Assembly (NCBI GenBank): GCA_008508345.1
Contig: QNGE01000879.1
Span: forward strand, 63,982-127,981
DNA: 64,000 nucleotides
Source of the DNA: Paragonimus westermani
Taxonomy: Eukaryota > Platyhelminthes > Trematoda > Plagiorchiida > Troglotrematidae
Direction: 5' to 3'
This document shows, one piece after another, positions 1 through 13,000 of this stretch (position 1 is its first letter; every line of letters begins with the position of its first letter). The translations under genes were made by a program, and so were the position numbers. The notes beneath the pieces are model-generated. The model saw nothing but the letters and a program-made list of their open reading frames with translations, searched no databases and had not been told where the DNA came from.

Positions 1-1880
1 TCAGCCTAAAGGCTGATCGTAAGGCTTGGTTGGTGGATAAATTTAAGGGCATGGAAACCGCTTTTGCTTCAGAAAAAATCGGCACACTCCTCAAGCTGAT
101 CCGTGCCACTGGCCCCAGACGGCTGTAGGTCAGTGAAGTTTTCAGCGAGGCAGATGGCACACTCATCACCAAATCCAGAAGGTTAGAGCAGTGGGCGGAA
201 CACTTCGAGGGTCAATTTAGCTGGCCTCCTGCTTCTACTGTGTTGCCGCCACAAATTTGTGGTGTATCCCCTTGGTCGGTGGAGTTGGATCCACCCATTG
301 AGACTGAGGTCTGCAGTTGCATTTCGGCTCTCAAACCTAATAGAACTTTTGGTCCAGATGATCTCGTACCGGCACTATTCAAAGGAGGTGGGGAGGCGTC
401 AGTAGGGGCTTTGACTCAGTTGTTTCAACGTGTGTGAACGACGGTGATCATCCCTCCGTGTTTGGGCTCCCATACTCAATAACGGTCGCAGTAGTTGTTG
501 CGTAAACCATGGGGAATTAGTTTGACCGCGGTCATTTCTAGGGTTTTGGTATCCATTGTACTTCGTCGACTCACTGAAGTTCGGTAGGCAAACATGGGGG
601 AAGAGCAGTCAAGGTTTCACTCTAGGCAGTGATGTATGGATCACATTTTTACTTCTCGTCATATTCTGGAACAGCGTCATTTGTACCGTCGGTCACCACT
701 TGCCGTATCTTTCGATTATAAATGTGCGTATGATTCGGTGGATCGGTCTACACGTTTGGAGTCGCTTAAACGCAGGGATGTACCGACTGAATATGTCGGC
801 GCTTCATTCGCATACTTCAGCTCGGGTTACGGACTGTCCGATAATTTCAATATTAGGAGCGGCGTGTGTCAAGGCTGTCCACTTTCACCACTTTGGTTTA
901 ATTTTGTGGTGGACTGAATAATGGAGGAGTTTCTGTGGCACCCACAAGATGCTGGCGTGAGCCTGCTGCCTGGTAGAAGACTGAGTGATGTTGATTACGT
1001 TGGTGACAAGGTGTTGCTGTTTGACAACATTCGAACAATACAGAGAATGTTAGACGCTATTCAACGTTCTGCTAATTACTTCGGAAGTACAAAGTGGTTC
1101 TGCACGATTATTGTGATTACGTAGATTTACTGTTAGATAATACAGTTCTCGAGGTTGTTTACCGGGTTTGTCTACTTGGGATGTTGCATAAGCAAAGGTG
1201 GAAGTGTATGGAATGAAATAGAAGTGTGTATCTCTGAGGCTACGGTGGTGTTTGTTAATGTGGGGTACCTATGGCGACGGAGTGTTATCTTCGTGAAGCT
1301 AAGGGGTCACGTATGTAAGACGACAATTGAGTCTGTATCAGTGTACGCCAGCGAAAGTTGGCCACTTTGGGTAGAGGACGTGAACCGTCTTCAGGCGTTC
1401 GACCACCGATGTCTGTGTTCAGTCACTAATGTCGGGTGGCACGCGCGAGTAAGCAACGAGGAGATTAGGAGGCGAGTTCTTTTGTTCACTCCTCAGGTGT
1501 GCAGACTTGGATGGTTAATTCGTGTGTTAAGGGTGTTAGCTGGTCGTCTGCCACAGTGAGCACTGTTCCTTGATTCTGGTGCCGTTTTGCGTGAGGTTCG
1601 ATGTGGGTAGATGTTGGTTTGGGGTATAGAAGTGAATTCGTTCACGGAGGGGTTGTTCACTGTAGTTCGGGTTCGTTGTTTTTTTGTAAGATGTAGGCAC
1701 TTCAATTTTGAGTGTTCGGGTACGGACGTAGCCGTTTTCATTAGTTAAGTCCCTTCCCATCGCCTTTTTTTCTGCGCTGTTCCTATACACAGTTTCGTCT
1801 TTCCTTTTGATGATTGTGTAGCAGTTAGGCTTTACGGGGAACCACTGATTTGTTGCTGTCTGTGGTGATGATATTAATTG
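1..1880 (+). mobile_element. Degenerate RTE-like LINE copy A, 5' end outside the window
   Basis: This is a decayed non-LTR retrotransposon copy. Translated pieces in shifting frames match the other copies here in order: the linker before the RT (bases 1-437, with an in-frame TAG near 127), RT (636-1124) and the C-terminal domain (1155-1556). The RT box reads GVCQGCPLSP where copies B and C have G(I/V)RQGCPLSP, and the YADD box has become YVGD, so the enzyme is dead. The untranslated tail ends near 1872 in gaaccactgatttgttgct followed by a short TGATGAT run, the same 3' end as copies B and C. Multiple stops and frameshifts mark it as the oldest of the three longer copies. It lies upstream of the mannosidase exons, probably in an intron of that gene. 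Confidence 0.85.
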
Positions 1881-3815
1881 TGTGTCTGCCTAGCTTTATG
1901 TTGTAATACGTGACAAGTTTTACGTATTGTGAATTGGACTAAAAAATGTGATTTTGACAACCTGTTCTTTTTGGATTAGGTACTACCCTGAAGGCCTTTT
2001 AGAAATCTGTACGAAGCACGCTAACGTATGACCTTCATTTGACCGTGTTTCATGGGAGGAACTTTGTATATTTTCTTTCTGTTTTTTTTTTCTAGTCAGT
2101 GACGTTACCCGATAGTCCCAAAATTCGCCTTATTCGCGGTCCTGTAACAGAAGAACTTACTGTGTTCACTCCGCTGGTCAACCATACTGTTCGGCTGTAC
2201 AAAGATAAATGTTAGTTTACATGTGTTTTTGTTAATGTTATGTGAACATTCTGTGTATACCCTGTTGTTAATTGTGTCATGATCAATCTGGCTGCTCCTT
2301 GGTGACTTCATCGACTAACGTATTGAACTTTGAAGGTACAATCCTCATCTGCATCAAACGCTGTCATGTCCATAGTTAACTTTGTACTTGGTATCTGGCT
2401 ATAAAGAAACCGGAAGCCTAGTTTCTACGCTTATCTCCATCTGGTTGTTCTGTCAATTTCAGGAGTCGTTCTGTATTCGGTTTTGTCAATGCGAAAGATA
2501 CAGTTGGAGTAGTTTTAGATCTTCTGATTACTGTTGTTGTGGCGACAGATTGAAAAAAGTATTCTCTTATACTTTACAGCACGGTGAGTAAACATATAGT
2601 TCATTGCTGACTCACAAAGCGGTTAGCTGAATGTTATTTCGTATCTCATTTAGTTATCACTTTTTGACTGGCTTACTCTCGATTTCTTACATCCCAGTGG
2701 TATTCGATCACCTGGGCTGCTGCGGTGACTTTGCTCTCAACTGGATTGTTGTTATTTGGGTTCCATCCTCTCTTGTATGCTGAATGCACGATTTTGTTGT
2801 TCTCGTACAAAAGGATTGTCGAGTTGAGGCAAATTGAGTGGAATCGTTGATGGATCGAGGTCCTTACACACCTCAGCTGATACACCAAACTCGTCGGTTA
2901 TCTGTTCCACGATTTTTTCACCATAATTTGCATGAATTGGATTTGCATTGATATGGATTATGGAGCCCCGGCTATTAGTGCACCATACAACAAACGGTCG
3001 GTAAACGTCTCTCCGTCCTCTGCCTGAGTTTTACCGTGAATATCATCAGCGTGATCTGGCAGATGCACGTGTTTAACTCGCAGAGAAACATATGATGTGT
3101 CAATCGTTTACAACACTGCCATTTTAGTGCTAAGACATCTTGGTCTTCAAACGCAACCTCTCTTCCTCAATACTGCTAAGTGGCCATTCGATCTCAGACT
3201 GTGATTATTCACTATGGGCTCGATAGAAGAAAATCTGTTCAAAAATTTTAAAGACACGGATTTGTGGTGATATCCGGAACAGTGTTAGCTTGTCGAGGTG
3301 TTTACGCTGGGTCAGTGTGCACGAATTGATTGGTACTTGGCCGACTGTGCGCAATTCAGTCGTACTCCAGTAACCATGGTCGATGAACTTTCGGTTCCTT
3401 ACCGCAACATTGATGGATTACATGCGTGGACATCAACCATCTCTGTTTACTCGGCATTGCAAAGTAATTTGTTTCCTACTCTTTGGTCTCTGTCGAGTGT
3501 GTGTTCAACTAGCCTTCGCAGAATGATGTCTGTGGAGGTGGTGGCAAATCAGCAAACTGTCTCAGCAACTTCTGTGGTCATCAGACAATTCACACCTGTC
3601 AACGCGACCTAATGTGTGCCCATCGACAAAAAATTCATGCAACCCGATCGTCTCACTCGTTTTTCTCGCTATAATTTCTCATTAGAAAGTCGCTAGCTGA
3701 TTTTTGTAGGAGTCCGGAACCCGATTTCAACTTTAAGGTGCAGTTTGCCGACGTCAGTGTCACCGATTTAATGGTGAGACAAATTTAGAAGTTTTTAAAA
3801 AAGGGAAAAATTTAA
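1881..3815. other. Non-coding stretch, no feature recognised
   Basis: Only short ORFs in all frames and no conserved protein motif. If the mannosidase gene begins upstream of the window, this is intron sequence. I searched the translations for the mannosidase segment that should precede the 6849 exon and did not find it. Confidence 0.4.
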
Positions 3816-3896
3816 GCTTCACCTGGATTCGAACCGTGGACAGAAACAAAGCCTCCAAACTTAGCAAGCACTTTACCAGCTGAGCTAGGAAGCCAT
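3816..3896 (-). repeat. SINE family A copy (tRNA-derived), minus strand
   Basis: Read on the minus strand this is tRNA-like: acceptor-like ggcttc, then the A box TAGCTCAGCTGG, then the B box GGTTCGAATCC, closed by gaagct. It is clearly homologous to the copy at 60644-60723. The middle section (anticodon and variable region) is too long and unpaired for a functional tRNA. A T-rich tail ending near a tgtctcacca segment (3757-3815) resembles the ggtctcattt tail of the 60.7 kb copy. It belongs to a retroposed tRNA-derived SINE. Confidence 0.7.
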
Positions 3897-3920
3897 AATA
3901 AGGATTCGAAATGTCAGTAT

Positions 3921-4125
3921 TGTCAGTGGCACAGTGGTAACTCACAGTTGTCTCATGAAAGCCTGCTCGGAGTTCTAGTCGAGACCCTGGCAAAGGTGTG
4001 TACTACTGGCAGGATCAATCAGGAACGAAACTCGAGTCTAGTGCTTCTTTTCAAATTAGGCCACCGGGAAATCTCTCGGGGCGCAACAGCCACGATAAGT
4101 TGTGAAGAATGTTCAATTTCTGTGA
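3921..4125 (+). repeat. SINE family B copy, diverged
   Basis: Contains agtggcacagtgg (A-box like) and the family-B body segment gaaactcgagtctagtgctt, which recurs almost identically at 47.1 kb on the other strand. It continues to a degenerate form of the family tail (gaatgttcaattt). It lies directly beside the SINE A copy, in the opposite orientation. Confidence 0.65.
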
Positions 4126-6848
4126 ATCACGAAGTCAAAACAGTTCTACGCGAAGGTCCCTGTACTGAAGGTTGCACCGTGGAGTACGTGTTTTGCATTA
4201 GGCCCCTCATTCCACAATACACAAGCGCTACTGAAGACAGTAATTAAAATTTCAGTCTGATTACTCTTTCACTTCCGCTGCTATCGTTTAAACATGTTAG
4301 TTTGGGAGGGGGTGTTCACTTCATTGTACGGCGAAAATCTGTTGTCCTTGAATCTGGAGATAAACAGGTGTGATTGTTATTTCGCCTTACGGCGGTGGAG
4401 AAAATTATAAGGTTATAAAGTGTTACGTCGTGTTTAATGACAGGTGGAATGCTTCACCTTTCTTATGCAAAATTTTCATCAGTCTTTGTCGAGGTTCGTT
4501 ATGGTATGTCGTACTAAATGTATCGGGTTGTAAATTTTGAATAAGTGTGCGAACGTGATTCTATTCTATTTCGGGCTATGATGTTATCGTTGACATACTA
4601 CGTCAACATACACGAATTTATGTCGATCATTGCAGGTTGAGATACTGTGGGAACAATTTCTCTGATGCACACCTGTCTAAACATGAACATTGGTTGTGTT
4701 CGGCTTCAAAAAGGCCTGTCCATTCAGCGGTTAAACGCATGCAGGCTAAGCTGAACGTCAAGTTCGATTGATAAGAAGTATGGTGCTGTGGGCTTCCGTG
4801 CAGACGCTTTTGGGTCAATGCGTGAATTGGTGAGAAACAAGGAAATTATCCATCCGCCACCGATCTTTCTACACTATGTGTACGGTGTAATCTCCCCCTG
4901 GTAACCACTTCTTGGGGCAGGGAAAACTGGTCACTCCAAATGGATGATTGGGCCAAGGTTTGCACGATAAAAGAGCGAAGGGACATACGTTTTGGTGATA
5001 GCCTTTGTACGGACTGCTTATCGTTAATAGTTATACACACATTTATTGCTGTCTTAACTTGTCGTTTGTTTGTTACTGTGTTATAAGAATCTGGCATATT
5101 TTGTAAAAATAATCACATGTACTAAATTCAGACATGTGCTCCCGCTTTTATCGGGTTTAGAGGGTCTAAGTGGGAAAACACTCTTTTCAAACAGACGTCG
5201 ATTTTACGATACCGAAGTGCTCAGTATTTCCCCGTCCCGCCAGTTGGTTGTTTGCACGATCAGAGTTTGAGTAATTTAGTTTTATGCTTGCTGAAGACAT
5301 GGATTGCTAAACTTGTTCAATTACTTGCTCACACACTCCTGTGCCCATTCACATTCACTGCATATTAGCAGGTGAGCAACATAGACGCGGAATTTTGGTA
5401 ATAATTACCTCACGTGTTCGTTCACTGTTATCTTAGCGGATGAATGTATTATGAATGACAATTCATAATTCCCCACGACGTGTATTCCTTGTCTGATCCC
5501 AGACAGATTAACGTAATATGCGTGGTGGTTATTAATCACCTTGACGAATTGAACTGGGGATCATGAGCAGTGAATTTATAACTGTTGGTTGTTACAGTCT
5601 TCCTCCGCCAGATAGCCTCGTGACTTACGTGGTCCGGACTGGAAAGTTACAGGTTTCCAGTCGAACGAAGTACAAAGTCACACAGTGCATTATGTAAAGA
5701 TACTCCTGCCTGTTACTCACTTTTTGTTTGTTTTCTATCCTTCATTGCCATGCTTTTCCTTACTATAGCTCTTCTGTTCACTTGGCAGCTTGTAGTGATC
5801 GTCTAAGGTGTAGCTGTATCACTATGCGTCCTCGCTAACCGTTTAAAAACTGATTGGGGTAACCCAGACAGAGAGCATGCATCTTCGTATTGACAAACGC
5901 GACCCCGTATTACGATAACTTGATGCGATTGGATGGAATTCCCACTATCAAGCCTACTGTGTACTCTTTTCACTTTCCGCTGTTTGCTTCACTTTTCCAA
6001 TGTGTAAACCACATGGGCACTCGTGGAACAGTGCAGTTTGCTAAACTGCGCAAACGACAGTAGGTCTGTGTTGACTGTGTCTCGCTGTTCTGAGCTAATG
6101 TTTTTACATCTCTTGAAATCTGATTTCAACTTTGATGTCCAACAGTCCACATTCATTGCCGAGCACAAGTGAAACAAAGTCCTATAAGAAACCGAGACTT
6201 TAGATAGCATAGGGGGGTTGTGGTGATTATAATCATTCTACTCTGTAACACCAAGTGGATTAATCTGGAACATGCTGTCACGATTCATCTGTTTTGTACT
6301 TCATCTGTGAAACATTTGACCTAACGTCCCTTTTTGTATTCTTAACCACTCTGTGCAATGAACTTAATTGGTTCACACTCGCACATGTCATTCACCTGTT
6401 GAGTTCTGTTGGCTTCTTCCATGAGCCATGAGATGTTAGGCGATCGCCCCAGGCTCTTAGGGATTGTAGTTGATTAATTGTTCATCATCTCAGACCTTCA
6501 GGACGTAGGAAGCGTTGTAGATACCTATTCTTTCATTTGACGGTAAAGCGCTTGTCGACTGTTGAAACGTTCCAGTCAGAGTGCCGATTTTGATACATGT
6601 GAGTAGTTATATTTCGATGGTTTGTCATAGAAATGTGTGTTTCTAAATACGGTTGTAGACGCTTGCGCATGTCGGAATCCAATGAATTATAGTGTGTATT
6701 TTCCACTCAGCGGACCTTCGTACTTCATGACGTTCTGACCACCCTATGTTTTTCTTCTTAGCCCGCATGTTGTTTGTCTTTCTGTTTGCCGCTTCTGATC
6801 TTCCACCTTTTATCCTTCATTCGTGTCTTACTGTGTGTGCTTTTACAG
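4126..6848. other. Probable intron of the mannosidase gene, nothing else seen
   Basis: No ORF with recognisable homology. Near 6815-6848 a pyrimidine-rich run ending in cttttacag provides the acceptor for the first mannosidase exon in the window. Confidence 0.45.
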
Positions 6849-7000
6849 TGCATGTGACTGCACAGGCCGTGGAAATCGAGAACGTGGTGGATTTGAGTGA
6901 CTTCATCAATTTGGAACTAGTGATGCGCATTCGGACAAACATCACTGGGGCTCTTGGTAATCCGGCACGAACATTTTACACCGACTCCAACTGTTTTCAG
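6849..7000 (+). CDS. MAN2A: Mannosidase II exon (first in the window)
   Basis: Encodes a segment with VEIENVVDL, ELVMRIRTNI and ARTFYTDSNCFQ. It ends at ...TTTTCAG|GTATGTGTG after a complete codon (phase 0). The upstream boundary is less sure. The acceptor cttttacag|tg at 6848 has the better pyrimidine tract and gives phase 1. A second AG at 6864-6865 would give phase 0. Compared with animal MAN2A proteins this is the strand just before the RRT...LPLQ segment. Confidence 0.85.
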
Positions 7001-10000
7001 GTATGTGTGTAATCTACTGTCGATCAGGTGGATTCTGGTGCATGGGGTAGGTGTATGATTGTCTTTTGTCTGCAGATACCAAGCATTTCAATTCTAATTT
7101 TACTGATGGAATGAAGTTTTTTTACTTGTTATTTTTGTTCTATTTCCTAACTTTTCGTTGTCTGGATTGTGGGTGTTACTCTGGATTGATCCGTCATACC
7201 ACATCCTTGTGACGCTACAACGACCTGACTACTGTTCCTACCTATTATGCACCTCTGATATTTTCTGACACTATAACTTCGGATGTGGTGTTTCCCATGG
7301 AACTGGTCTATTTGATATGTAAACTACGAATACAGCATAAGTTTAATTTGGCTAGTCTAAGATAGTGCCTCTTTCAGTTTTCCCACTCAAACCATTTCTA
7401 CGTACAACTGGTCTTCTCCTGTTCGACATATAAACTGATAACTGTATCATTTGCTGACTGCTACCAAAGTATCGTTTGGCGAAATTCAGCGCTGAAATCG
7501 AAGCATATTTTTATCAGCAGTTTGCTAAATGACTGTAGGTGTCGATCAGTCATCTTTCACGCCGAACTTTCCATTCTGATACCGCAACTCGGTGGAATAA
7601 ATCACAAACTAGACACAGTATGCTATAACTTTAAAAATTGAGAGCATCTATCTGTAAGTAACTTATCGTAGATCTCGTTTATCTTCCGGTTTGTAGTCAC
7701 CTGACTTCACTAGTCCATTTCTGAGAATTCAAAAGTAAATGGGTTGTAACCGAGTTAAGTGGCTCGCGAATTACAGAGTTCGCCGATCAGTAGTCAATGA
7801 AGACGGTAGAAACCGCCTCCAAGCTGTCATGTAGATGCTGTTTTCGCTTTCGCCTTAAATTTTGTTGCTTGTTTGAAAAGCATACACTCGTTGTTCTTCA
7901 TCGTTCGAGTTTCAGCGTACTTTCCGTTGGTCAGTTTTCACCTATTCCAGTCGTAACCGGTTTCTGCCCTATACTGTTTGTCGTAACTACATTCAAGCAA
8001 AGGTTATATATTTTTTTGTTCATTGCAACATTTCAATAGCAATATCGCCAACTTCTAATCACACGCATGTGAGCTGGAGTCTCGGTCACTGTGCTCTCTG
8101 TTGATTGTGATGTGGTCACATGTCAACAACCACCTTGCGATTCTGTGCTGATTCTGATGCATTGAGTACACAAAAATGCGATTTCAGACCGTATCGTTGC
8201 TCATGTCTGAGTCATACCCAACTTTGATTTTATATTCTACATCAGTTTATCAGGCGAACTTACCATGAAAAGTTGCCACTACAAGGCAATTTGTACCCGA
8301 TGACCTGCGCCACATTTTTGGACGGTGGCCGCAAGACCAACAGTGACGGCAATGTAGCAGCAGCTCCGTCCTTGCCTAGTTCCCTTCTCCGGCTCACTCT
8401 GCTGTCTGCCCAGTCGCTCGGTATCACTAGTCAGGCGGAAGGCGAGCTGAGCGTATGGCTTGATCGTCGAGCTCCTAAGGACGATGATCGTGGATTAGAG
8501 GCCCCATTACTTGGACGTTGGACTGCTGTATCCAAGTTCCGTGTACTCCTGGAAGAAGTTATTCCGGCCCAAACGCATGGCGATCTGACTGATGTATGTC
8601 TATATTTATATAGTGAGATAACCCACAGTAGGAGCTTAGAATCGTTTCGTGATAAGCCGCCTCGCAGCTGATCCTGAGCTTTGACTAAAAAGTACCAAAT
8701 TGTCAGTGGATGGCCATTTATTAACTCTAACTCATGAATGCTTCAGTGCAAATGTTTAGCCACATTGGATAATCTAATGACTTTTGTGCGTTCTTGTCCG
8801 TCACGTTTCCTGCGAGGTAAACGCGTCTTAATAAATGCTGTCTCACATGACTGGATCAATTTTCTCTTGCTGATTGTCACCACTGAATATCGTGTGTGTT
8901 TATTTCCTAAAAGCAACCGATGAGATGCGACCGAAATGCCAGTGCACTAGATATCCTCCGTATCATTTTTGGTCTTTCGCTAGTTCGCCGATCTGAGCCA
9001 ATTTCCTTAGGTCATCATCATCATCATCAACAGCAATACATCACTGGTTCACACTAATGCTTATCTGCCACACAAACATCAAGAAAAATCAAACCCTATA
9101 TAGGAATAGAGAGGGGAAAAAGATGGGACGGGAAAGGACCTAACTACTATATTCAAGCATTCAACATCAAGGTGCCGACACCTTGCGAACAACAAACCGA
9201 GCTGCAAGTGAGAGTAAGGCGTCATCGGCGAGACAGCTTCCTTACAGCTTTCACTGCCCCGCGTCATTAAATGCACCCACTTCACTGACAACTCGGCCAA
9301 ACAACGACAACATTCACGCCACTGAGCTCGATTAGCCGCCATCTCACCTAACATCTCTAACCACCGACTCTGTGAGTCGCGAGGGCCCCAGCCCGAGAGA
9401 CGAACACGACCCACAGTGGCCAACCCCTTGGTGGACGACTTCAATTCCCTACGCCATGCCATTATCTGTGCACGTCGCACCTTACACCAGTCGGTCGTAG
9501 TGTCACCGAACAGTTCTCGGTGTGGCAGACGACTACCTGACGTCCTTAACACATGACCTAACCATCTAAGTCGGTGAAAATATAAGGAATGAATAAAAGA
9601 ACCCGTTTGACAATCAGTGTCAGACACTCGTTTCCTCACGTCTTCGTTGCTTACGTGCTGGTGGCAACAGATACGAGCAAGTGAGCGCAGATATCGGTGG
9701 TCAAATACCTCAAGACGGTTCAGGTCCTTAACCTCGAGTGGCCAAGTTTCGCTGCTGTAAATTAATACTGCCCTCACCGTTGTCTTATATACGCGACCTT
9801 TAAGCTTCAGACAGATACCTCTCTGTCGCCAGAGATGCCCTAGATTAGCGAATACCGTCCTAGCTTTGAAGATACGCGCTTCTGTTTCATTCCCCACACT
9901 CCGCCGCCGCCCCCGATGCAGCTTCCCAGGTATACAAACCGGTCAACAACCTCCATGACTACATTATCTAACATCAAATCTACGTGATCACAGCAATCCT

Positions 10001-13000
10001 GCAGATGCACTTTACATTTTGAGGCTGCAAAGCGCATTCCGAAGCCATTTAGTAGAACGCGAAATAGCGTCTAGCATTGGTTGTGCTGTTTGAAAGTTGT
10101 CAAGCAGCAACACCTTGTCGTCAGCATAATCAAGATCAGTCAGTCTTTCACCAGGTAGGACATGCACGCCGACATCCTCCACTATTTCGTCTATGACGAA
10201 ATTGAACAAAAATGGTGAGAGCGGACAACCTTGACGTATGCCGCTCATGGTGCTGAAACTGTCAGACAGTTCACCGTAAACGCTAACGTGAGCTGTAGTA
10301 GGTGGAGTAAAGTGCCGACAGTATGTTCATGTACTTAGTCGGCACACCTCTGCGTTTGAGCGACTCCAAAAGTGTAGATCTATCCATTGATTCGAACGCG
10401 CCTTCACAGTCGAGAAATACAACAATTGTTGACCGACGATATACATGACGCTGCTCCAGAATTTGGCGAACAGTAAAAATGTGATCTATACATCGGCGCC
10501 CGGGGCGAAACCCTGCCCCCTCTTCCCTACTGGTTACCTCTCGAGCTGCGGTTAGTCGACGATGTGTAATGGATGCTAGAATCCTAGAAATGACTGGGGT
10601 CAAACTAATTCCTCTAAGGTTTTCGCAAGAGCCTCTAATACCTTTCTTGAACATAGGAACTATTATCGAGTGACCCTAAGTCGACGGGATTGTTTCCGTC
10701 GTCCACACAAGTTGAAACAATTGAGTCAAAACTTTTGCTTGTGCGTCTCCTCCTTCTTTGAATGTGCCGGCACGAGGTCATCTGGAACAGCTGCCTTATT
10801 ACGCTTGAGAGCCGCAATGCAATTGCGGATCTCACTCAATCTCAGTGGGTGGTTTCATGTCTACCAACCAGGGCAATAGATTACTAGTTTGTGGCGGCAA
10901 TGCGGTAGAAGCAGGAGGACAATTAAATTGATCCTCAAAGTGTCCCGCCCACCTCTCTAACCTTCTGGACTTATTAAAAATGAGTGTGCCATCTGTTTCG
11001 CTGATAGCATCACTGACAGACGGTCGCCTGGGACCAGTGGCACGGTTAAGCTTGAACAGTTTGCCAGTGTTTCCTGAAGCAAAAGCTGTCTCCATTTCCT
11101 TAACTTTTCCCAATAACCAAGCCTCACGATCAGTCTTTACGCTATGTTTCCCTTTCCTACGGACATCTCTTCTACACTTGTTATATGAACTGCCGGGAAG
11201 GATGTTCCACGTGGCTTCTTAAAACTGCAGAAATTTCTCCAAGACCCAGTGTTTGTTCATCCCATGTACCCTCCTGCCACATGCCACAGTACCTGCGTCA
11301 CGAATGGTCTGTGTGATCTGGGTCCAGGAGCGATCAGCATATTCGGGATGATAACTACTAAGGTAGGTTTCTAAGCTTTACCGACGATATTGTCAGTTTC
11401 TCAACTGCCAATCGTTGCTGTCGATGGGGACGTTGCTCATCAAAAGTGAGTACGAAACAACAACGTACCAGCGCATGATCTGAACCTGCTCCACTAAGAA
11501 CGACAGTCCTGAATGGAACCCTGTCCCTTATAACTAACAGCTATGTGGTCTGTCTGAGACCAGGTCTGATTCAGAGAGGGAGAGCGCCAAATATAGCAAT
11601 GACGTGCACGATGCCCAAAACTGCTGCTGGCTAAAAACAGTCTATGCTCAGCACACAGCTGCAGTAGTCGCCCGCCATTGTCGGAGCGATGTGATGCTAT
11701 CCCAAACCTGCCACCTAAACGAGATTCGGCCTCACCAAGGCAGCCGACTTGGGCGTTCATACCTTCGGCCAGAATGACTATCAGAACCACGTGTCGACCG
11801 GAGGAGAGCGGCCAGATCCGAATAAAAGACGTCTCATTTCGGTCGGTTCGGTTCGGAAACGCGAATTTTCTGCCGCGTCCTTTCAGCGGTGTGAATACAG
11901 TCTTGAAGTAAACGAAGTAGCATATGGTGATTAAACTGCATGTTTCTAATAGCCGTATTCGGTACAAATGACATTGTTTGAGTGACCACCTGCTCAAAAT
12001 GAATAAAGCAGTTTGCTATTATGAACGTCCCAATAACGCCAGTCACGTGATCTTTGGTCTTTTATGTTGCAAGTTCTCACCAGTCTGTACAAATTAGTTT
12101 CGTTGGTTTACAGGACTTCGAAAACATCATCAATTGCGTGGCAGCAACGAGCAGTTTTCATTCATTCTGAGACAGATTACTAAACCACGGCATGCATCCG
12201 TGAAGTACAAGTGTTGGGGAAGGTAGTGCAGTTCACATGTAACTTGTCATTTAAGCAAACCCAACCGCGTCACTCATTTTATTTTCCGGAGGTATACAAG
12301 ACCACTCAGTTATCTCGCAACGTATATTATCCGATTTTTCCTCTCGTATTCATTGTGCAGACCCGTCTTTTTGAGGTCGTTCATGCTTCTCGACTCTATG
12401 CGTAAACGGCCACGAATCCTACCCGATCATCCTGTGATTCGCAGTTGTGACGATGCACGTCCGATAAAAATTGTTTAGGAGCAATACGCTTTGTCAGAAA
12501 TGCGATTAATAAGCGTATTAGTACTGAGGCATTACTGACCAAGATACGTTACCGTATAGGAAAACGTTTGGGATGATCACAGATGCTTATACCTAGCGTT
12601 TACTAATTTTTCCTGACGAATCATTCAAGGCTCTCATATTCTGTTAGTACGTCATCGTATGACTATCGAGTTTTATCTTTGGCAGCCTCGGTGACTAATA
12701 CCCTTTGTGGCAAACGCTAATTGAGATGCGCGGATTATGGGTTTTTATTAGTTGACCAGTTGGTCACATGCCCCGATTATTTATTGTGCACCGCTCACAC
12801 GAACATCGCATTTACCACATGCTGGTTGGCACTAAAAGCACAGTTACATTCACACAGAACTGTGCACTATGGTGTACGTCTCATATATCCTAGATTGTTC
12901 AGTCTTGGATACTTATGTACTATCGAACTATATGTACCTGTAGTTACATCAGGCTTTCTTGATTGCCCGCCTCTGGCCACCGAAGTTGTGAATTTGATCC

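Larger units (their letters stand above)
9010..11830 (-). mobile_element. RTE-like LINE copy B, antisense in a mannosidase intron
   Basis: Read on the minus strand the order is: endonuclease C-terminal half (about 11830-11430) with GMNAQVG and SDHALVR; linker (11222-10832); RT (10835-10012) with IRQGCPLSPF and LDYADDKVLL; C-terminal domain (9897-9268) with LGHLWR, KGRVYKTTVRAV, FDHRYLRSLARI and LPHRELF. It is 5' truncated in the endonuclease. Several frameshifts separate the blocks, and the endonuclease GD.NA motif reads EGMNA, losing an aspartate. The stop after ELSVK seen in copy C is TGG here, so the frame reads on to 9079. The 3' end is a (TGA)n run, at 9013-9030 on the + strand tcatcatcatcatcaa, typical of the RTE clade. 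Confidence 0.88.

Noticed and set aside
1881..6848. Search for upstream mannosidase exons
   Set aside because: No translation gives the expected strands before the 6849 exon, so these exons are taken to lie outside the window.
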